A DNA stretch of 64,000 nt from NCBI RefSeq assembly GCF_028875915.1, contig NZ_JAPEHW010000007.1, positions 25,343 to 89,342 of the forward strand, written 5' to 3'. The notes beneath the pieces were generated by a model, which saw only the letters and a list, made by a program, of their open reading frames with translations, was not told where the DNA came from and did no database searches. The position numbers and the translations under genes were made by a program. Within the stretch, counting starts at the first letter, position 1, and each line of letters opens with the position of its first letter. This document shows, one piece after another, positions 1-8,593 of this stretch. Source of the DNA: Pseudoalteromonas sp. G4 (GTDB taxonomy: Bacteria > Pseudomonadota > Gammaproteobacteria > Enterobacterales > Alteromonadaceae).

Positions 1-288
1 GTAGCTTAAACCAATTGACGCACTGGCACGGCTGATTTCTTCCATTGTAATTACGTGTTCAAGGTAACCTAGGTTCGAGCCGCCAAACTCTTCATCAACG
101 GTTAAGCCCAATAAACCCATTTCACCAAACTTTGGCCAAAGCTCATTTGGGAACATATTGTCGATATCAGTTTTTTCGGCGAGTGGGGCAATTTCGTTTG
201 TTGCAAAACTATTTACGTGGTCACGGATCATGTCGGCTGTTTCACCAAGACCAAAATTTAATTCTTTATAAAGAGAAACGGTGCTCAT
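1..288 (-). CDS. liuA: Isovaleryl-CoA dehydrogenase, N-terminal part (cut by window edge)
   Basis: The reverse strand encodes the first 96 residues of an acyl-CoA dehydrogenase, starting MSTVSLYKELNFGLGET, and runs off the left edge. The segment holds the usual helical N-terminal domain, with an NEIAPLAEKTD stretch, FGEMGLLGLTVDEEFGG and then MEEISRASASIGLSY, which is typical of isovaleryl-CoA dehydrogenases. This FAD enzyme oxidises isovaleryl-CoA to 3-methylcrotonyl-CoA in leucine breakdown. It lies 48 bp downstream of the MerR regulator on the same strand, as in liuR-liuABCDE operons of gammaproteobacteria. The specific substrate is inferred from sequence similarity plus this context; the catalytic Glu lies outside the window. 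Confidence 0.88.
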   Translation of the reverse strand, partial: MSTVSLYKELNFGLGETADMIRDHVNSFATNEIAPLAEKTDIDNMFPNELWPKFGEMGLLGLTVDEEFGGSNLGYLEHVITMEEISRASASIGLSY

Positions 289-336
289 TGTGTGTATCCT
301 ATTGATGTGTTGTTGTCATAAGGTGTGGTTATTATT

Positions 337-735
337 TTAAGCTTCGTCTAGGTTTTTTAGCGTGTCACGGCAACGACGCTCAGCGGTAACAAGTTCCATT
401 AAAACAACTTTAATGTCATCCATTTGCTGTTCAAGATGTGCTTTTTTATCAGAGATTAACTCAAGCATAATTTTAAGTTGAGTTGCACTTGATTTGTCGG
501 CATCATACAGCTCAAACAAACGGCCTGTTTCAGCAAGCGTAAATCCTAGGCGTTTTCCTCGTAAGATCAGTTTTAAACGCACTTTATCGCGTTTACTATA
601 GATACGTGTTTGCCCTTGACGGCGGGGCGTAACCAGACCTTGGTCTTCATAAAAGCGAATGCTTCTAGTTGTTATGTCAAATTCTTTTGCAAGTTCGCTA
701 ATACTAAAGGTCTGTTCTGTATTTTCTGTACTCAT
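337..735 (-). CDS. liuR: MerR-family regulator of branched-chain amino acid catabolism
   Basis: This 132-residue protein has a MerR winged-helix DNA-binding head at about residues 10-80 (FSISELAKEFDITTRSIRFYEDQGLV, the family signature). A coiled dimerisation tail follows (MLELISDKKAHLEQQMDDIKVVLMELV). No cysteine cluster typical of metal-sensing MerR proteins is present, which fits an acyl-CoA or other metabolite sensor. It is the first gene of a leftward unit continuing into liuA and is divergent from the valine/isoleucine catabolic genes. Matching palindromes lie in both divergent promoters and upstream of bkd. LiuR is known as the regulator of leucine/isovalerate utilisation in gammaproteobacteria; here the identity rests on family plus context. 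Confidence 0.9.
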   Translation of the reverse strand: MSTENTEQTFSISELAKEFDITTRSIRFYEDQGLVTPRRQGQTRIYSKRDKVRLKLILRGKRLGFTLAETGRLFELYDADKSSATQLKIMLELISDKKAHLEQQMDDIKVVLMELVTAERRCRDTLKNLDEA

Positions 736-765
736 CTAAACTACACCTCATTAATTTGGTAATTA

Positions 766-794
766 ACTATAAGTGAAGTTTACGTAAAGGTAAA
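766..794 (-). promoter_or_regulatory. liuR promoter overlapping a LiuR-type palindrome
   Basis: On the reverse strand TTTACC (789-794) and TATAGT (766-771) are separated by 17 bp, a good sigma70 arrangement. The 16-bp imperfect palindrome TTTACGTAAAGGTAAA at 779-794 covers the -35 box and part of the spacer, which suggests autorepression of liuR-liuA. The assignment of the protein that binds is inference. Confidence 0.6.
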
Positions 795-959
795 GCTGCG
801 TGCTTAGGTAAGGTGTTTATCTTACCTAATTAGTCTTGAATATAAACGCTAAACATTAACGTGCATGCATTGTATTTCAGAGTTTCTGCCTTAATTTCAT
901 TACATAATTACCCTTCATTGTCATTATTTCTTAACACAATAAAAGGTATGACATCTAGA

Positions 960-994
960 TTTACGTTTGCGTAAACGTAATTTTTATGTATGCT
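960..994 (+). promoter_or_regulatory. Promoter of the valine/isoleucine operon with two overlapping LiuR-type sites
   Basis: Two overlapping 16-bp palindrome-like sites, TTTACGTTTGCGTAAA (960-975) and TTTGCGTAAACGTAAT (966-981), are offset by 6 bp. The candidate -35 TTGCGT (967-972) lies inside them, and a -10 TATGCT (989-994) follows after 16 bp. The ribosome binding site GGAG (1012-1015) precedes the ATG at 1023. Occupancy of these sites would block or modulate the promoter. Confidence 0.6.
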
Positions 995-1022
995 GAAAAC
1001 ATATAAATTTTGGAGATAACAA

Positions 1023-2219
1023 ATGTCTGTTGAAAATTCTCAAATCGATCCGGTAGTAATTGTGAGTGCAAAACGCACTGCAATGGGCGGTTTTATGGGT
1101 GCTTTATCATCGGTAAATGCAACTGATTTAGGTGCTACAGCAATTAAAAGCAGTATCGAAACCTGTAATCTAAACGTTGATATGATTGACGAAGTCATTA
1201 TGGGCTGTGTATTACCTGCAGGTCTTGGCCAAGCACCTGCACGTCAAGCAATGATAAAAGCAGGTCTTAATTTAGCAACAGGCGCAACAACCATCAATAA
1301 AGTATGTGGCTCTGGCTTAAAAGCAGCGATGTTAGCCCATGACTTAATTAAAGCAGACAGCATTAACGTTGCCGTTGCTGGCGGTATGGAAAGCATGAGT
1401 AACGCACCTTACTTCTTACCAAAAGCCCGAGGCGGTTTCCGTATGGGTCATGGTGAAATTAAAGATCATATGATGGCCGATGGTTTAGAAGATGCATACG
1501 ACAACAAAGCAATGGGCTGCTTTGCACAAGAAACAGCTGATAAGTATGGCTTAACCCGTGACGATATGGATGCGTTTGCCATTTCATCTCTTTCTAAAGC
1601 CAACGCTGCAATTGAAAGTGGTGCATTTGAAGCTGAAATTGCGCCACATACCTATTCAAGCCGTAAAGGTGATGTGACAGTAGCAATTGATGAGCAGCCA
1701 GGTAATGCGCGTCCTGAGAAAATTCCAAGCCTACGTGCTGCATTCGCAAAAGATGGCACCATTACAGCAGCAAACTCATCGTCTATTTCTGACGGTGCTG
1801 CGTCACTTGTTTTAATGAAAGCGTCAAAAGCAGCAGAACTTGGTTTAACACCTCTTTGTGAAATTAAAGCACATGCGACAAATTCACATATTCCAGCTGA
1901 ATTTACGACAGCGCCAATTGGTGCGATGGAAAAAGTGTTAGACAAAGCTGGCTGGTCAAAAGAAGACGTTGATCTTTGGGAAATTAATGAAGCATTTGCC
2001 ATGGTAACTATGCTTGCTATTAACGAAATGCAACTTGATAACAATAAAGTAAACGTGAATGGCGGTGCATGTGCACTTGGTCACCCAATCGGTGCAAGTG
2101 GCGCGCGTATTTTAGTAACGCTTATTCATGCCCTTAAAAACCGTGGCCTAAATAAAGGCGTGGCATCACTGTGTATTGGTGGTGGTGAAGCGGTTGCAAT
2201 GGCAATCGAAGTAAAATAA
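1023..2219 (+). CDS. Acetyl-CoA C-acyltransferase (thiolase)
   Basis: This is a 398-residue degradative-type thiolase. The nucleophile Cys95 lies in [11 protein letters not shown], the GGMESMSN block follows, and the C-terminal motifs [14 protein letters not shown] (catalytic His) and LCIGGGEA (second Cys) are present, so all catalytic residues are in place. In this setting it most likely cleaves 2-methylacetoacetyl-CoA or acetoacetyl-CoA, ending isoleucine (and leucine) breakdown with acetyl-CoA and propionyl-CoA. It is the first gene of the rightward block and is preceded directly by the LiuR-type sites. A terminator-like hairpin separates it from mmsA. Exact chain specificity cannot be read from sequence. 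Confidence 0.9.
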   Translation: MSVENSQIDPVVIVSAKRTAMGGFMGALSSVNATDLGATAIKSSIETCNLNVDMIDEVIMGCVLPAGLGQAPARQAMIKAGLNLATGATTINKVCGSGLKAAMLAHDLIKADSINVAVAGGMESMSNAPYFLPKARGGFRMGHGEIKDHMMADGLEDAYDNKAMGCFAQETADKYGLTRDDMDAFAISSLSKANAAIESGAFEAEIAPHTYSSRKGDVTVAIDEQPGNARPEKIPSLRAAFAKDGTITAANSSSISDGAASLVLMKASKAAELGLTPLCEIKAHATNSHIPAEFTTAPIGAMEKVLDKAGWSKEDVDLWEINEAFAMVTMLAINEMQLDNNKVNVNGGACALGHPIGASGARILVTLIHALKNRGLNKGVASLCIGGGEAVAMAIEVK

Positions 2220-2228
2220 TTAAAATTG

Positions 2229-2252
2229 AAGGCGCGATTATGCGCCTTTTTT
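2229..2252 (+). terminator. Intrinsic terminator-like hairpin between thiolase and mmsA
   Basis: Stem AAGGCGC (2229-2235), loop GATTAT and stem GCGCCTT (2242-2248) are followed by a T run to 2252. It lies only 10 bp after the thiolase stop codon and 18 bp before the mmsA start, so it is likely a partial terminator lowering downstream expression. Confidence 0.75.
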
Positions 2253-2269
2253 ATTTGGGGAGAAGAATA

Positions 2270-3760
2270 ATGGTAAAGGTTCCTTTATATATTAATGGCG
2301 AAATGCGCCAATCGGAATCAAATGAATGGTTAGATGTTGTAAACCCAGCTAACCAAGAAGTATTGGCGCAAGTGCCATTGGCAACAGACAGCGAAATTGA
2401 TGAAGCGATTGCCTCTGCTAAAGAAACGTTTAAAACGTGGAAAGATGTTCCAGTAACAGAGCGTGCACGTATTATGATGCGTTACGCAACACTTTTAAAA
2501 GAACACCATGACGAACTAGCAACCATTATTTGCCACGAATTAGGCAAAACCTTTGAAGATGCAAAAGGTGATGTGTGGCGTGGTATTGAAGTCGTTGAAC
2601 AAGCAGCTAACGCGCCTGCATTAATGATGGGTGAAACCGTTGAAAACGTAGCGCGCAATATCGATACCTATTCGTATATGCAGCCACTTGGTGTGTGTGC
2701 TGGTATTACACCATTTAACTTTCCTGCGATGATCCCACTTTGGATGTTCCCAATGGCGATTGTTTGCGGTAATACCTTTATTTTAAAACCGTCTGAGCAA
2801 GATCCGCTTACACCAATGCGTTTAGTTGAACTGTTTGAAGAAGCGGGTGCACCTAAAGGTGTATTACAGGTTATTCATGGTACAAAACACCAAGTAGACC
2901 GTATTTTAGATGAGCCAAGTGTACGTGCAATTTCATTTGTTGGTTCATGTGGTGTTGGTGAGTACATCTATTCACGTGGTACAGCGAATCTTAAACGTGT
3001 TCAAGCCTGTGTTGGTGCTAAAAACCACATGGTAATTATGCCTGATGCGAAAAAAGAGCGTGCCATTTCAAACCTTGTTGGTGCATCGGTTGGTGCGGCT
3101 GGTCAGCGCTGTATGGGTATTTCAGTTGCTGTATTTGTTGGTCAATCAAAAGAGTGGATTAACGAATTAAAAGAAGAATTTACAAAAGTACGTCCTGGCG
3201 TTTGGAATGACCCTAAAGCTGCCTATGGCCCACAAACATCGCCACAAGCAAAAGCACGCATTTTATCAATTATCGAAAGTGGTAAAGCGCAAGGTGCAAC
3301 CTGTTTAATTGACGGCTCTGACTTTGTTGTTGAAGGTTATGACAAAGGTAACTGGGTAGGCCCAACGTTATTTACTGATGTAACGCGCGAAATGGACTTA
3401 TACAAAGAAGAAATTTTCGGCCCTGTGCTTGCGTGTATTTGCGTTGATACATTAGAAGAAGCAATCCAAATCATCAACGAAAGCCCATACGGTAATGGTA
3501 CGTCTTTATTTACCGCTTGCGGTGCGGCAGCACGTAAATTCCAGCATGAAATTGAAGTTGGCCAAGTAGGTATTAATGTGCCAATTCCGGTTCCACTTCC
3601 TTTCTTCTCATTTACGGGTTGGAAAGGTTCATTCTATGGCGACCAACACACCTATGGTAAACAAGGTGTTCGTTTTTACACTGAGACTAAAACAATTACT
3701 GCACGCTGGTTTGAAGATGATATCGCAACCGGTCCAAATATGAGTATCAACCTACGATAA
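2270..3760 (+). CDS. mmsA: Methylmalonate-semialdehyde dehydrogenase (CoA-acylating)
   Basis: This 496-residue aldehyde dehydrogenase has features of the CoA-acylating MmsA subfamily: [33 protein letters not shown] and the nucleophile Cys in [11 protein letters not shown]. It converts methylmalonate semialdehyde to propionyl-CoA with NAD+ and CoA, the last step of valine catabolism. I chose the ATG at 2270 because GGGGAGAA lies just upstream and the protein then begins [11 protein letters not shown]. An in-frame ATG at 2240 falls inside the terminator hairpin and would add ten unconserved residues. It is followed by the acyl-CoA dehydrogenase after 35 bp. Confidence 0.93.
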   Translation: MVKVPLYINGEMRQSESNEWLDVVNPANQEVLAQVPLATDSEIDEAIASAKETFKTWKDVPVTERARIMMRYATLLKEHHDELATIICHELGKTFEDAKGDVWRGIEVVEQAANAPALMMGETVENVARNIDTYSYMQPLGVCAGITPFNFPAMIPLWMFPMAIVCGNTFILKPSEQDPLTPMRLVELFEEAGAPKGVLQVIHGTKHQVDRILDEPSVRAISFVGSCGVGEYIYSRGTANLKRVQACVGAKNHMVIMPDAKKERAISNLVGASVGAAGQRCMGISVAVFVGQSKEWINELKEEFTKVRPGVWNDPKAAYGPQTSPQAKARILSIIESGKAQGATCLIDGSDFVVEGYDKGNWVGPTLFTDVTREMDLYKEEIFGPVLACICVDTLEEAIQIINESPYGNGTSLFTACGAAARKFQHEIEVGQVGINVPIPVPLPFFSFTGWKGSFYGDQHTYGKQGVRFYTETKTITARWFEDDIATGPNMSINLR

Positions 3761-3795
3761 GGCGTTTGCCTTATCTGCCGTTCAAAGGGGTGACT

Positions 3796-4953
3796 ATGAA
3801 TTTTAATCTAACTGAAGATCAACAAGCGTTTGCAGAAACCGCTAAACAGTTTGCTATGAGCGAATTACTACCAAATGCGGGAAAGTGGGATCAAGAACAT
3901 ATTTTTCCAAAAGACGTAATCCAAAAAGCGGGTGAACTGGGTTTCTGTGGTTTATATACACCAGAAGAAGCTGGCGGCCTTGGTTTATCGCGTCTTGATT
4001 CGAGCATTATTTTCGAACAACTGGCTATGGGATGTACTGCAACGACCGCGATGTTAACCATTCACAATATGGCTACTTGGATGATCGCAAGTTTTGGTAC
4101 TGATGAAGTTAAAGCACAGTATTGTGATGAGCTTGTGATGGGTCAATTGCTTGCATCGTATTGTTTAACAGAGCCAGGTTCAGGTTCAGATGCTGCATCT
4201 CTTAAAACGAAAGCGGTTTTAGAAGGGGATGAATACGTTATTTCTGGTTCAAAAATGTTCATTTCAGGCGCAGGCGAAACCGATTTATTAGTAGTAATGG
4301 CGCGCACTGGTGAAGATGGCCCGAAAGGTATTTCGGCGTTTGTTGTTGATGCAAACGCGGCGGGTATTGAATACGGTAAAGCAGAAGAAAAAATGGGTTG
4401 GAACGCCCAACCGACACGTCTTATTTCGTTTGATGGTGTGCGTATTCCAAAACAAAACTTACTTGGTCAAGAAGGCGAAGGCTTTAAATTTGCCATGATG
4501 GGCTTAGATGGCGGCCGTATTAATATCGCGACCTGTTCAATTGGTACCGCGCAGCAAGCACTTAACACAGCAAAAGAATACATGCTTGAGCGTAAGCAAT
4601 TTGGCAAACCATTAGCAGCATTCCAAGCACTGCAATTTAAACTTGCTGATATGAATACAGAGCTTGTAGCTGCCCGCCAAATGGTACGCCTTGCTGCATT
4701 TAAATTAGATGAAAAAGATCCTGAGCGCACTACGTATTGTGCTATGGCAAAACGCTATGCAACCGATGTTGGATTTAAAGTATGTGACGATGCACTGCAA
4801 CTTCACGGTGGCTACGGTTATATCAAAGAATACCCGTTAGAGCGCCATTTCCGTGACGTTCGTGTACACCAAATTTTAGAGGGCACCAACGAGATTATGC
4901 GCCTAATTATTGGTCGTCGTATTTTAGCTGAAGGTTCACAAGAGATTCTGTAA
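3796..4953 (+). CDS. Acyl-CoA dehydrogenase, probably isobutyryl-CoA dehydrogenase
   Basis: This 385-residue flavoprotein shows the acyl-CoA dehydrogenase signatures CLTEPGSGSDAASLKT and QLHGGYGYIKEYPLERHFRDVRVHQILEGTNEI, the latter carrying the catalytic Glu region. Start ATG 3796 follows AAAGGGG; a TTG further upstream at 3766 is not needed. Lying between mmsA and an enoyl-CoA hydratase, it most likely oxidises isobutyryl-CoA to methacrylyl-CoA, and possibly 2-methylbutyryl-CoA in isoleucine breakdown. The electron acceptor would be ETF. The substrate is inferred from operon context. Confidence 0.88.
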   Translation: MNFNLTEDQQAFAETAKQFAMSELLPNAGKWDQEHIFPKDVIQKAGELGFCGLYTPEEAGGLGLSRLDSSIIFEQLAMGCTATTAMLTIHNMATWMIASFGTDEVKAQYCDELVMGQLLASYCLTEPGSGSDAASLKTKAVLEGDEYVISGSKMFISGAGETDLLVVMARTGEDGPKGISAFVVDANAAGIEYGKAEEKMGWNAQPTRLISFDGVRIPKQNLLGQEGEGFKFAMMGLDGGRINIATCSIGTAQQALNTAKEYMLERKQFGKPLAAFQALQFKLADMNTELVAARQMVRLAAFKLDEKDPERTTYCAMAKRYATDVGFKVCDDALQLHGGYGYIKEYPLERHFRDVRVHQILEGTNEIMRLIIGRRILAEGSQEIL

Positions 4954-4963
4954 GGAGAGCACA

Positions 4964-5740
4964 ATGAGCGCACAAATCAAATTATCGATTGAAGGTCATA
5001 TCGCAGTTGTTACTATGTCTAATCCACCGGCAAATACGTGGACCAAAGAAACACTAACGCAACTTCGAGATATGGTCGCTGATCTGAATAACAATAAAGA
5101 TGTGTATTCGCTTGTGATCACAGGGGAAGGTGAAAAATTCTTCTCAGCTGGCGCTGACCTAAACCTATTTTCAAGTGGCGATAAAGGCGTTGCCGCTGAA
5201 ATGTCAATTATTTTTGGCCAGGCGTTTGAAGCGTTAAGTAACTTCCGTGGTGTATCTATTGCAGCGATTAACGGTTATGCCATGGGTGGCGGCTTAGAAG
5301 TAGCGCTTGCATGTGATTTACGGATTGCTGAAGAACAAGCGCAAATGGCATTGCCTGAAGCAAAAGTGGGTTTATTACCTTGTGCTGGCGGTACGCAAAA
5401 CCTTGCATGGCTGGTAGGTGAAGGCTGGGCGAAACGCATGATATTATGTGGTGAGCGATTAACTGCCGAAAAAGCCCATAATATTGGCCTTGTAGAAGAA
5501 GTGGTTGGCAAAGGTGAAGCATTTGATAAAGCAATTGCGCTTGCAAAACAAGTTGAAGAACAAAGCCCAACTTCGGTTGCTGCGTGTAAATCACTGATCC
5601 AACATAGCCGCTCAGGCACTATGACTTCTGCGTTACCACTTGAACGTGAACTTTTCATCAACCTATTTGATACGCAAGATCAAAAAGAAGGCGTGAATGC
5701 CTTTTTAGAAAAACGCAAAGCAAACTGGGTGAACGGCTAA
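4964..5740 (+). CDS. Enoyl-CoA hydratase (crotonase family)
   Basis: This 258-residue crotonase has the oxyanion-hole segment SAGADLNLF, one glutamate in GYAMGGGLEVALACD and a second in MALPEAKVGLLPCAGG. Both Glu residues used by true hydratases are therefore present. It should add water to methacrylyl-CoA or tiglyl-CoA. AAGGAG lies directly before the ATG. Its last base overlaps the start of the next gene (TAATG), showing translational coupling with the hydrolase that uses its product. Confidence 0.88.
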   Translation: MSAQIKLSIEGHIAVVTMSNPPANTWTKETLTQLRDMVADLNNNKDVYSLVITGEGEKFFSAGADLNLFSSGDKGVAAEMSIIFGQAFEALSNFRGVSIAAINGYAMGGGLEVALACDLRIAEEQAQMALPEAKVGLLPCAGGTQNLAWLVGEGWAKRMILCGERLTAEKAHNIGLVEEVVGKGEAFDKAIALAKQVEEQSPTSVAACKSLIQHSRSGTMTSALPLERELFINLFDTQDQKEGVNAFLEKRKANWVNG

Positions 5741-6843
5741 TGGCTGTTGTCACGTTTGAAACAAAAAACACCGATAACGGCTTTGTTATCGGTATCGCAA
5801 CCTTAAACGTTGAAAAGGCACTTAATGCGCTTAATCTTGAAATGATTGAGCTGCTTTATAACCAGTTACTTGATTGGCAAAGTGATGAAAAGGTTAGCAT
5901 GGTGCTGTTACAAGGTGCGGGCGATAAAGCGTTTTGCGCCGGTGGTGATGTAGTTAGCTTGTACAATGCAATGCATACCGGCGAGCCAAGCAATTACATC
6001 GAGACGTTTTTCACTAAAGAGTATCGTTTAGATTACCTTATTCATAATTATGCAAAACCACTCTGTGTGTGGGGTAACGGCATTATTATGGGTGGCGGCC
6101 TTGGTTTAATGGCTGGTGCATCACACCGTGTGTTAACTGAATCCTCGCGTATCGCTATGCCTGAAATTACCATTGGTTTATACCCAGACGTCGGTGGCAG
6201 CTATTTTCTAAATAAAATGCCAACGCAAGTAGGCTTATTTTTAGGATTAACCGGTGCATCGGTGAATGCCCTTGATGCACTTTATATTGGTTTAGGCGAT
6301 ACCGTAATTGAACATCAGTTCAAAAGTGAGTTAATAGATTCACTTATAAGTACAAAATGGTCAACCAATGCGGATGAAAACCATCAGGCATTAAGTCATT
6401 TATTAACAGCGTTTAATGCGAAAAGTGATATTGACCTGCGAGCCAATGTTGAATCGCACAACGCAGTATTTGCTGCAATGGCAGAAGTTGACGCACTTGC
6501 CGATAAAGTAGATGCCATTTTATCGTTTGAAACAGACGATAAATGGCTCACGCGCGCGCAAAAAGGTCTTTCACATGGTAGCCCACTGAGTGCACATCTA
6601 GTATATCAACAGCTTAAGCGAGCAAATGGCATATCACTAAAAAGCTGCTTTCAAATGGAGCTTGGCATGAGTGTACGCTGTGGTCAGCTTGGTGAATTTA
6701 AAGAAGGTGTGCGTGCATTACTCATTGATAAAGACAATGCGCCTAAATGGCAATTTGACGCCATCAGCAATGTAGATAGCGATGTGATTGAATCATTCTT
6801 TAATGTTGAATGGCCAAACGGGCATCCACTAACGGATTTATAG
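5740..6843 (+). CDS. 3-hydroxyisobutyryl-CoA hydrolase
   Basis: This 367-residue crotonase-superfamily protein is of the length typical of 3-hydroxyisobutyryl-CoA hydrolases rather than hydratases. Motifs include DKAFCAGGDVVSLY, NGIIMGGGLGLMAGASHRV and MPEITIGLYPDVGGSYFLNK. It releases CoA from 3-hydroxyisobutyryl-CoA in valine degradation, pulling the pathway forward and limiting reactive methacrylyl-CoA. It overlaps the upstream hydratase by one base and is followed by mmsB after 8 bp, so its product passes straight to the next enzyme in the operon. Confidence 0.92.
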   Translation: MAVVTFETKNTDNGFVIGIATLNVEKALNALNLEMIELLYNQLLDWQSDEKVSMVLLQGAGDKAFCAGGDVVSLYNAMHTGEPSNYIETFFTKEYRLDYLIHNYAKPLCVWGNGIIMGGGLGLMAGASHRVLTESSRIAMPEITIGLYPDVGGSYFLNKMPTQVGLFLGLTGASVNALDALYIGLGDTVIEHQFKSELIDSLISTKWSTNADENHQALSHLLTAFNAKSDIDLRANVESHNAVFAAMAEVDALADKVDAILSFETDDKWLTRAQKGLSHGSPLSAHLVYQQLKRANGISLKSCFQMELGMSVRCGQLGEFKEGVRALLIDKDNAPKWQFDAISNVDSDVIESFFNVEWPNGHPLTDL

Positions 6844-6851
6844 GAATAATC

Positions 6852-7742
6852 ATGGCAAATATTGGATTTATTGGTTTAGGTAATATGGGCGGCCCAATGG
6901 CTGCAAACCTTGTTAAAGCGGGTCATGCAGTTACGGTATTTGATTTAAATGATTCAGCAGTGTCTGAACTGGTTGAAAAAGGTGCTAATAGCGCCACAAC
7001 AGCCTTAGCTTGTGCTGAAGAAAAAGACTTTGTCATTACCATGCTACCTGCAGGCAAACACGTTAAGTCAATTTATTTAGATGAAAACGGTGTAGGCGCA
7101 GCACTTACAAATAATACACAAGTGATTGATTGCAGCACCATTGATGCAGATACGGCTAAATTTGTTGCAAGCGAGCTTGCCAAACGCGGCGTTAGTTTTG
7201 TAGATGCACCTGTTTCTGGTGGTGTTGCTGGCGCAACGAATGGCACATTAACCTTTATCGTTGGCGGTAGCGTTACTGAATTTGAAAATGCTAAAACCGT
7301 ACTAGCTGATATGGGTAAAAACATTTTTCATGCGGGCGACCACGGTGCAGGTCAGGTAGCTAAAATCTGTAATAACATGCTACTTGCTATTTTAATGGCC
7401 GGAACCAGCGAAGCACTTCAAATGGGTATCGATAATGGTCTTGATCCTAAAGTTTTGTCAGACATTATGCTGCAAAGTTCTGGCCGTAACTGGACGTTAG
7501 AATTATATAACCCTTGCCCGAATGTGCTTGAAAATGTGCCAAGTTCAAATGACTATAAAGGTGGCTTTATGGTTGATTTAATGGCAAAAGATCTTGGCCT
7601 TGCGATGGATACTGCAAACAGCAGTCAATCAAATGTACCACTTGGCCGTTTATCGCAAAGCTTATATCAGTTAATGCAAAATCAAGAGATGGGTAATCTC
7701 GATTTCTCTTCAATCTTTAAGTTGTTTAATAAGGATTCATGA
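6852..7742 (+). CDS. mmsB: 3-hydroxyisobutyrate dehydrogenase
   Basis: This is a 296-residue NAD+-dependent beta-hydroxyacid dehydrogenase. The Rossmann motif [16 protein letters not shown] is at the N-terminus, the substrate-binding motif [16 protein letters not shown] follows, and the catalytic Lys lies in [14 protein letters not shown]. It oxidises 3-hydroxyisobutyrate to methylmalonate semialdehyde, the substrate of MmsA encoded upstream. ATG 6852 directly precedes the dinucleotide-binding strand; an earlier in-frame start would add an unconserved leader overlapping the hydrolase gene. Confidence 0.93.
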   Translation: MANIGFIGLGNMGGPMAANLVKAGHAVTVFDLNDSAVSELVEKGANSATTALACAEEKDFVITMLPAGKHVKSIYLDENGVGAALTNNTQVIDCSTIDADTAKFVASELAKRGVSFVDAPVSGGVAGATNGTLTFIVGGSVTEFENAKTVLADMGKNIFHAGDHGAGQVAKICNNMLLAILMAGTSEALQMGIDNGLDPKVLSDIMLQSSGRNWTLELYNPCPNVLENVPSSNDYKGGFMVDLMAKDLGLAMDTANSSQSNVPLGRLSQSLYQLMQNQEMGNLDFSSIFKLFNKDS

Positions 7743-7743
7743 T

Positions 7744-8505
7744 ATGCAAGTAAATGGTAAAAACATTGTTATTACCGGAGGTGCGCAAGGTTTAGGGCTT
7801 GCGATGGCAAAACATTTTGCAGATAAAGGCGCGAGTATTGCACTTATTGATATGCAAGAAGAGATGCTTGCAAATGCGAAATCTGAATTAGGCACCACAA
7901 CGGGCGTTATTCGCACTTACGTATGTAATGTAACGCAAGAGCAAGAAGTTGAAGACACCTTTAACCAAATTAATAGCGATTTTGGTCAGATTGATGGCTT
8001 AGTAAATAACGCAGGCATTTTACGTGATGGCTTATTTTTAAAAGTCAAAGAGGGCAAAGTGGCCAAAAAAATGTCACTAGGGCAGTTCCAATCGGTCATT
8101 GACGTTAATCTAACAGGTGTATTTCTATGTGGCCGTGAAGCGGCAAACCATATGGTTAATAATGGTAATAAAGGCGTTATTATTAATATGTCGAGTGTGG
8201 CGCGTGCTGGCAATATGGGGCAAACCAATTACGCAGCTTCAAAAGCGGGCGTTGTTGCAATGACTACCACTTGGGCGCGTGAATTAGGCCGTTATGGTAT
8301 TCGTGTGGCTGCGATTGCACCAGGAGTTATTCGCACCGCAATGACAGATGCAATGAAACCTGAAGCGAAAGAGCGTTTACTTAAAATGAAACCTGTTGGT
8401 CGTTTAGGTGAGGCTGAAGAGATCGCACATACAGCAAACTTTATTTTTGAAAATGAGTTTGTAACAGGCCGCGTAATGGAAATTGATGGTGGCATCACTT
8501 TCTAA
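7744..8505 (+). CDS. Short-chain dehydrogenase/reductase, probably 3-hydroxy-2-methylbutyryl-CoA dehydrogenase
   Basis: This 253-residue classical SDR carries the cofactor motif TGGAQGLG near the N-terminus, the structural NNAG motif, and a catalytic Ser in NMSSVAR with YAASK further on. It resembles FabG, but its place as last gene of a BCAA operon next to a thiolase suggests oxidation of 3-hydroxy-2-methylbutyryl-CoA in isoleucine breakdown. FabG-type reductases cannot be excluded from sequence. Its start follows the mmsB stop by one base, and a strong terminator follows. Confidence 0.8.
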   Translation: MQVNGKNIVITGGAQGLGLAMAKHFADKGASIALIDMQEEMLANAKSELGTTTGVIRTYVCNVTQEQEVEDTFNQINSDFGQIDGLVNNAGILRDGLFLKVKEGKVAKKMSLGQFQSVIDVNLTGVFLCGREAANHMVNNGNKGVIINMSSVARAGNMGQTNYAASKAGVVAMTTTWARELGRYGIRVAAIAPGVIRTAMTDAMKPEAKERLLKMKPVGRLGEAEEIAHTANFIFENEFVTGRVMEIDGGITF

Positions 8506-8530
8506 CCACTAAAGCGTGTTTAAATCTAAA

Positions 8531-8557
8531 AACGAGTGGTCTTTCACTCGTTTTTTT
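8531..8557 (+). terminator. Terminator of the valine/isoleucine operon
   Basis: Stem AACGAGTG (8531-8538), loop GTCTTT and stem CACTCGTT (8545-8552) are followed by a T run. It closes the operon before the kinase gene at 8594. Confidence 0.85.
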
Positions 8558-8593
8558 CTTTATAATCAATAAAAAATCAGTGTATTTCCTTTC

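Noticed and set aside
1652..2044. 130-codon open frame antisense to the thiolase gene
   Set aside because: Fully inside a well-conserved gene, without start context or recognisable domains.
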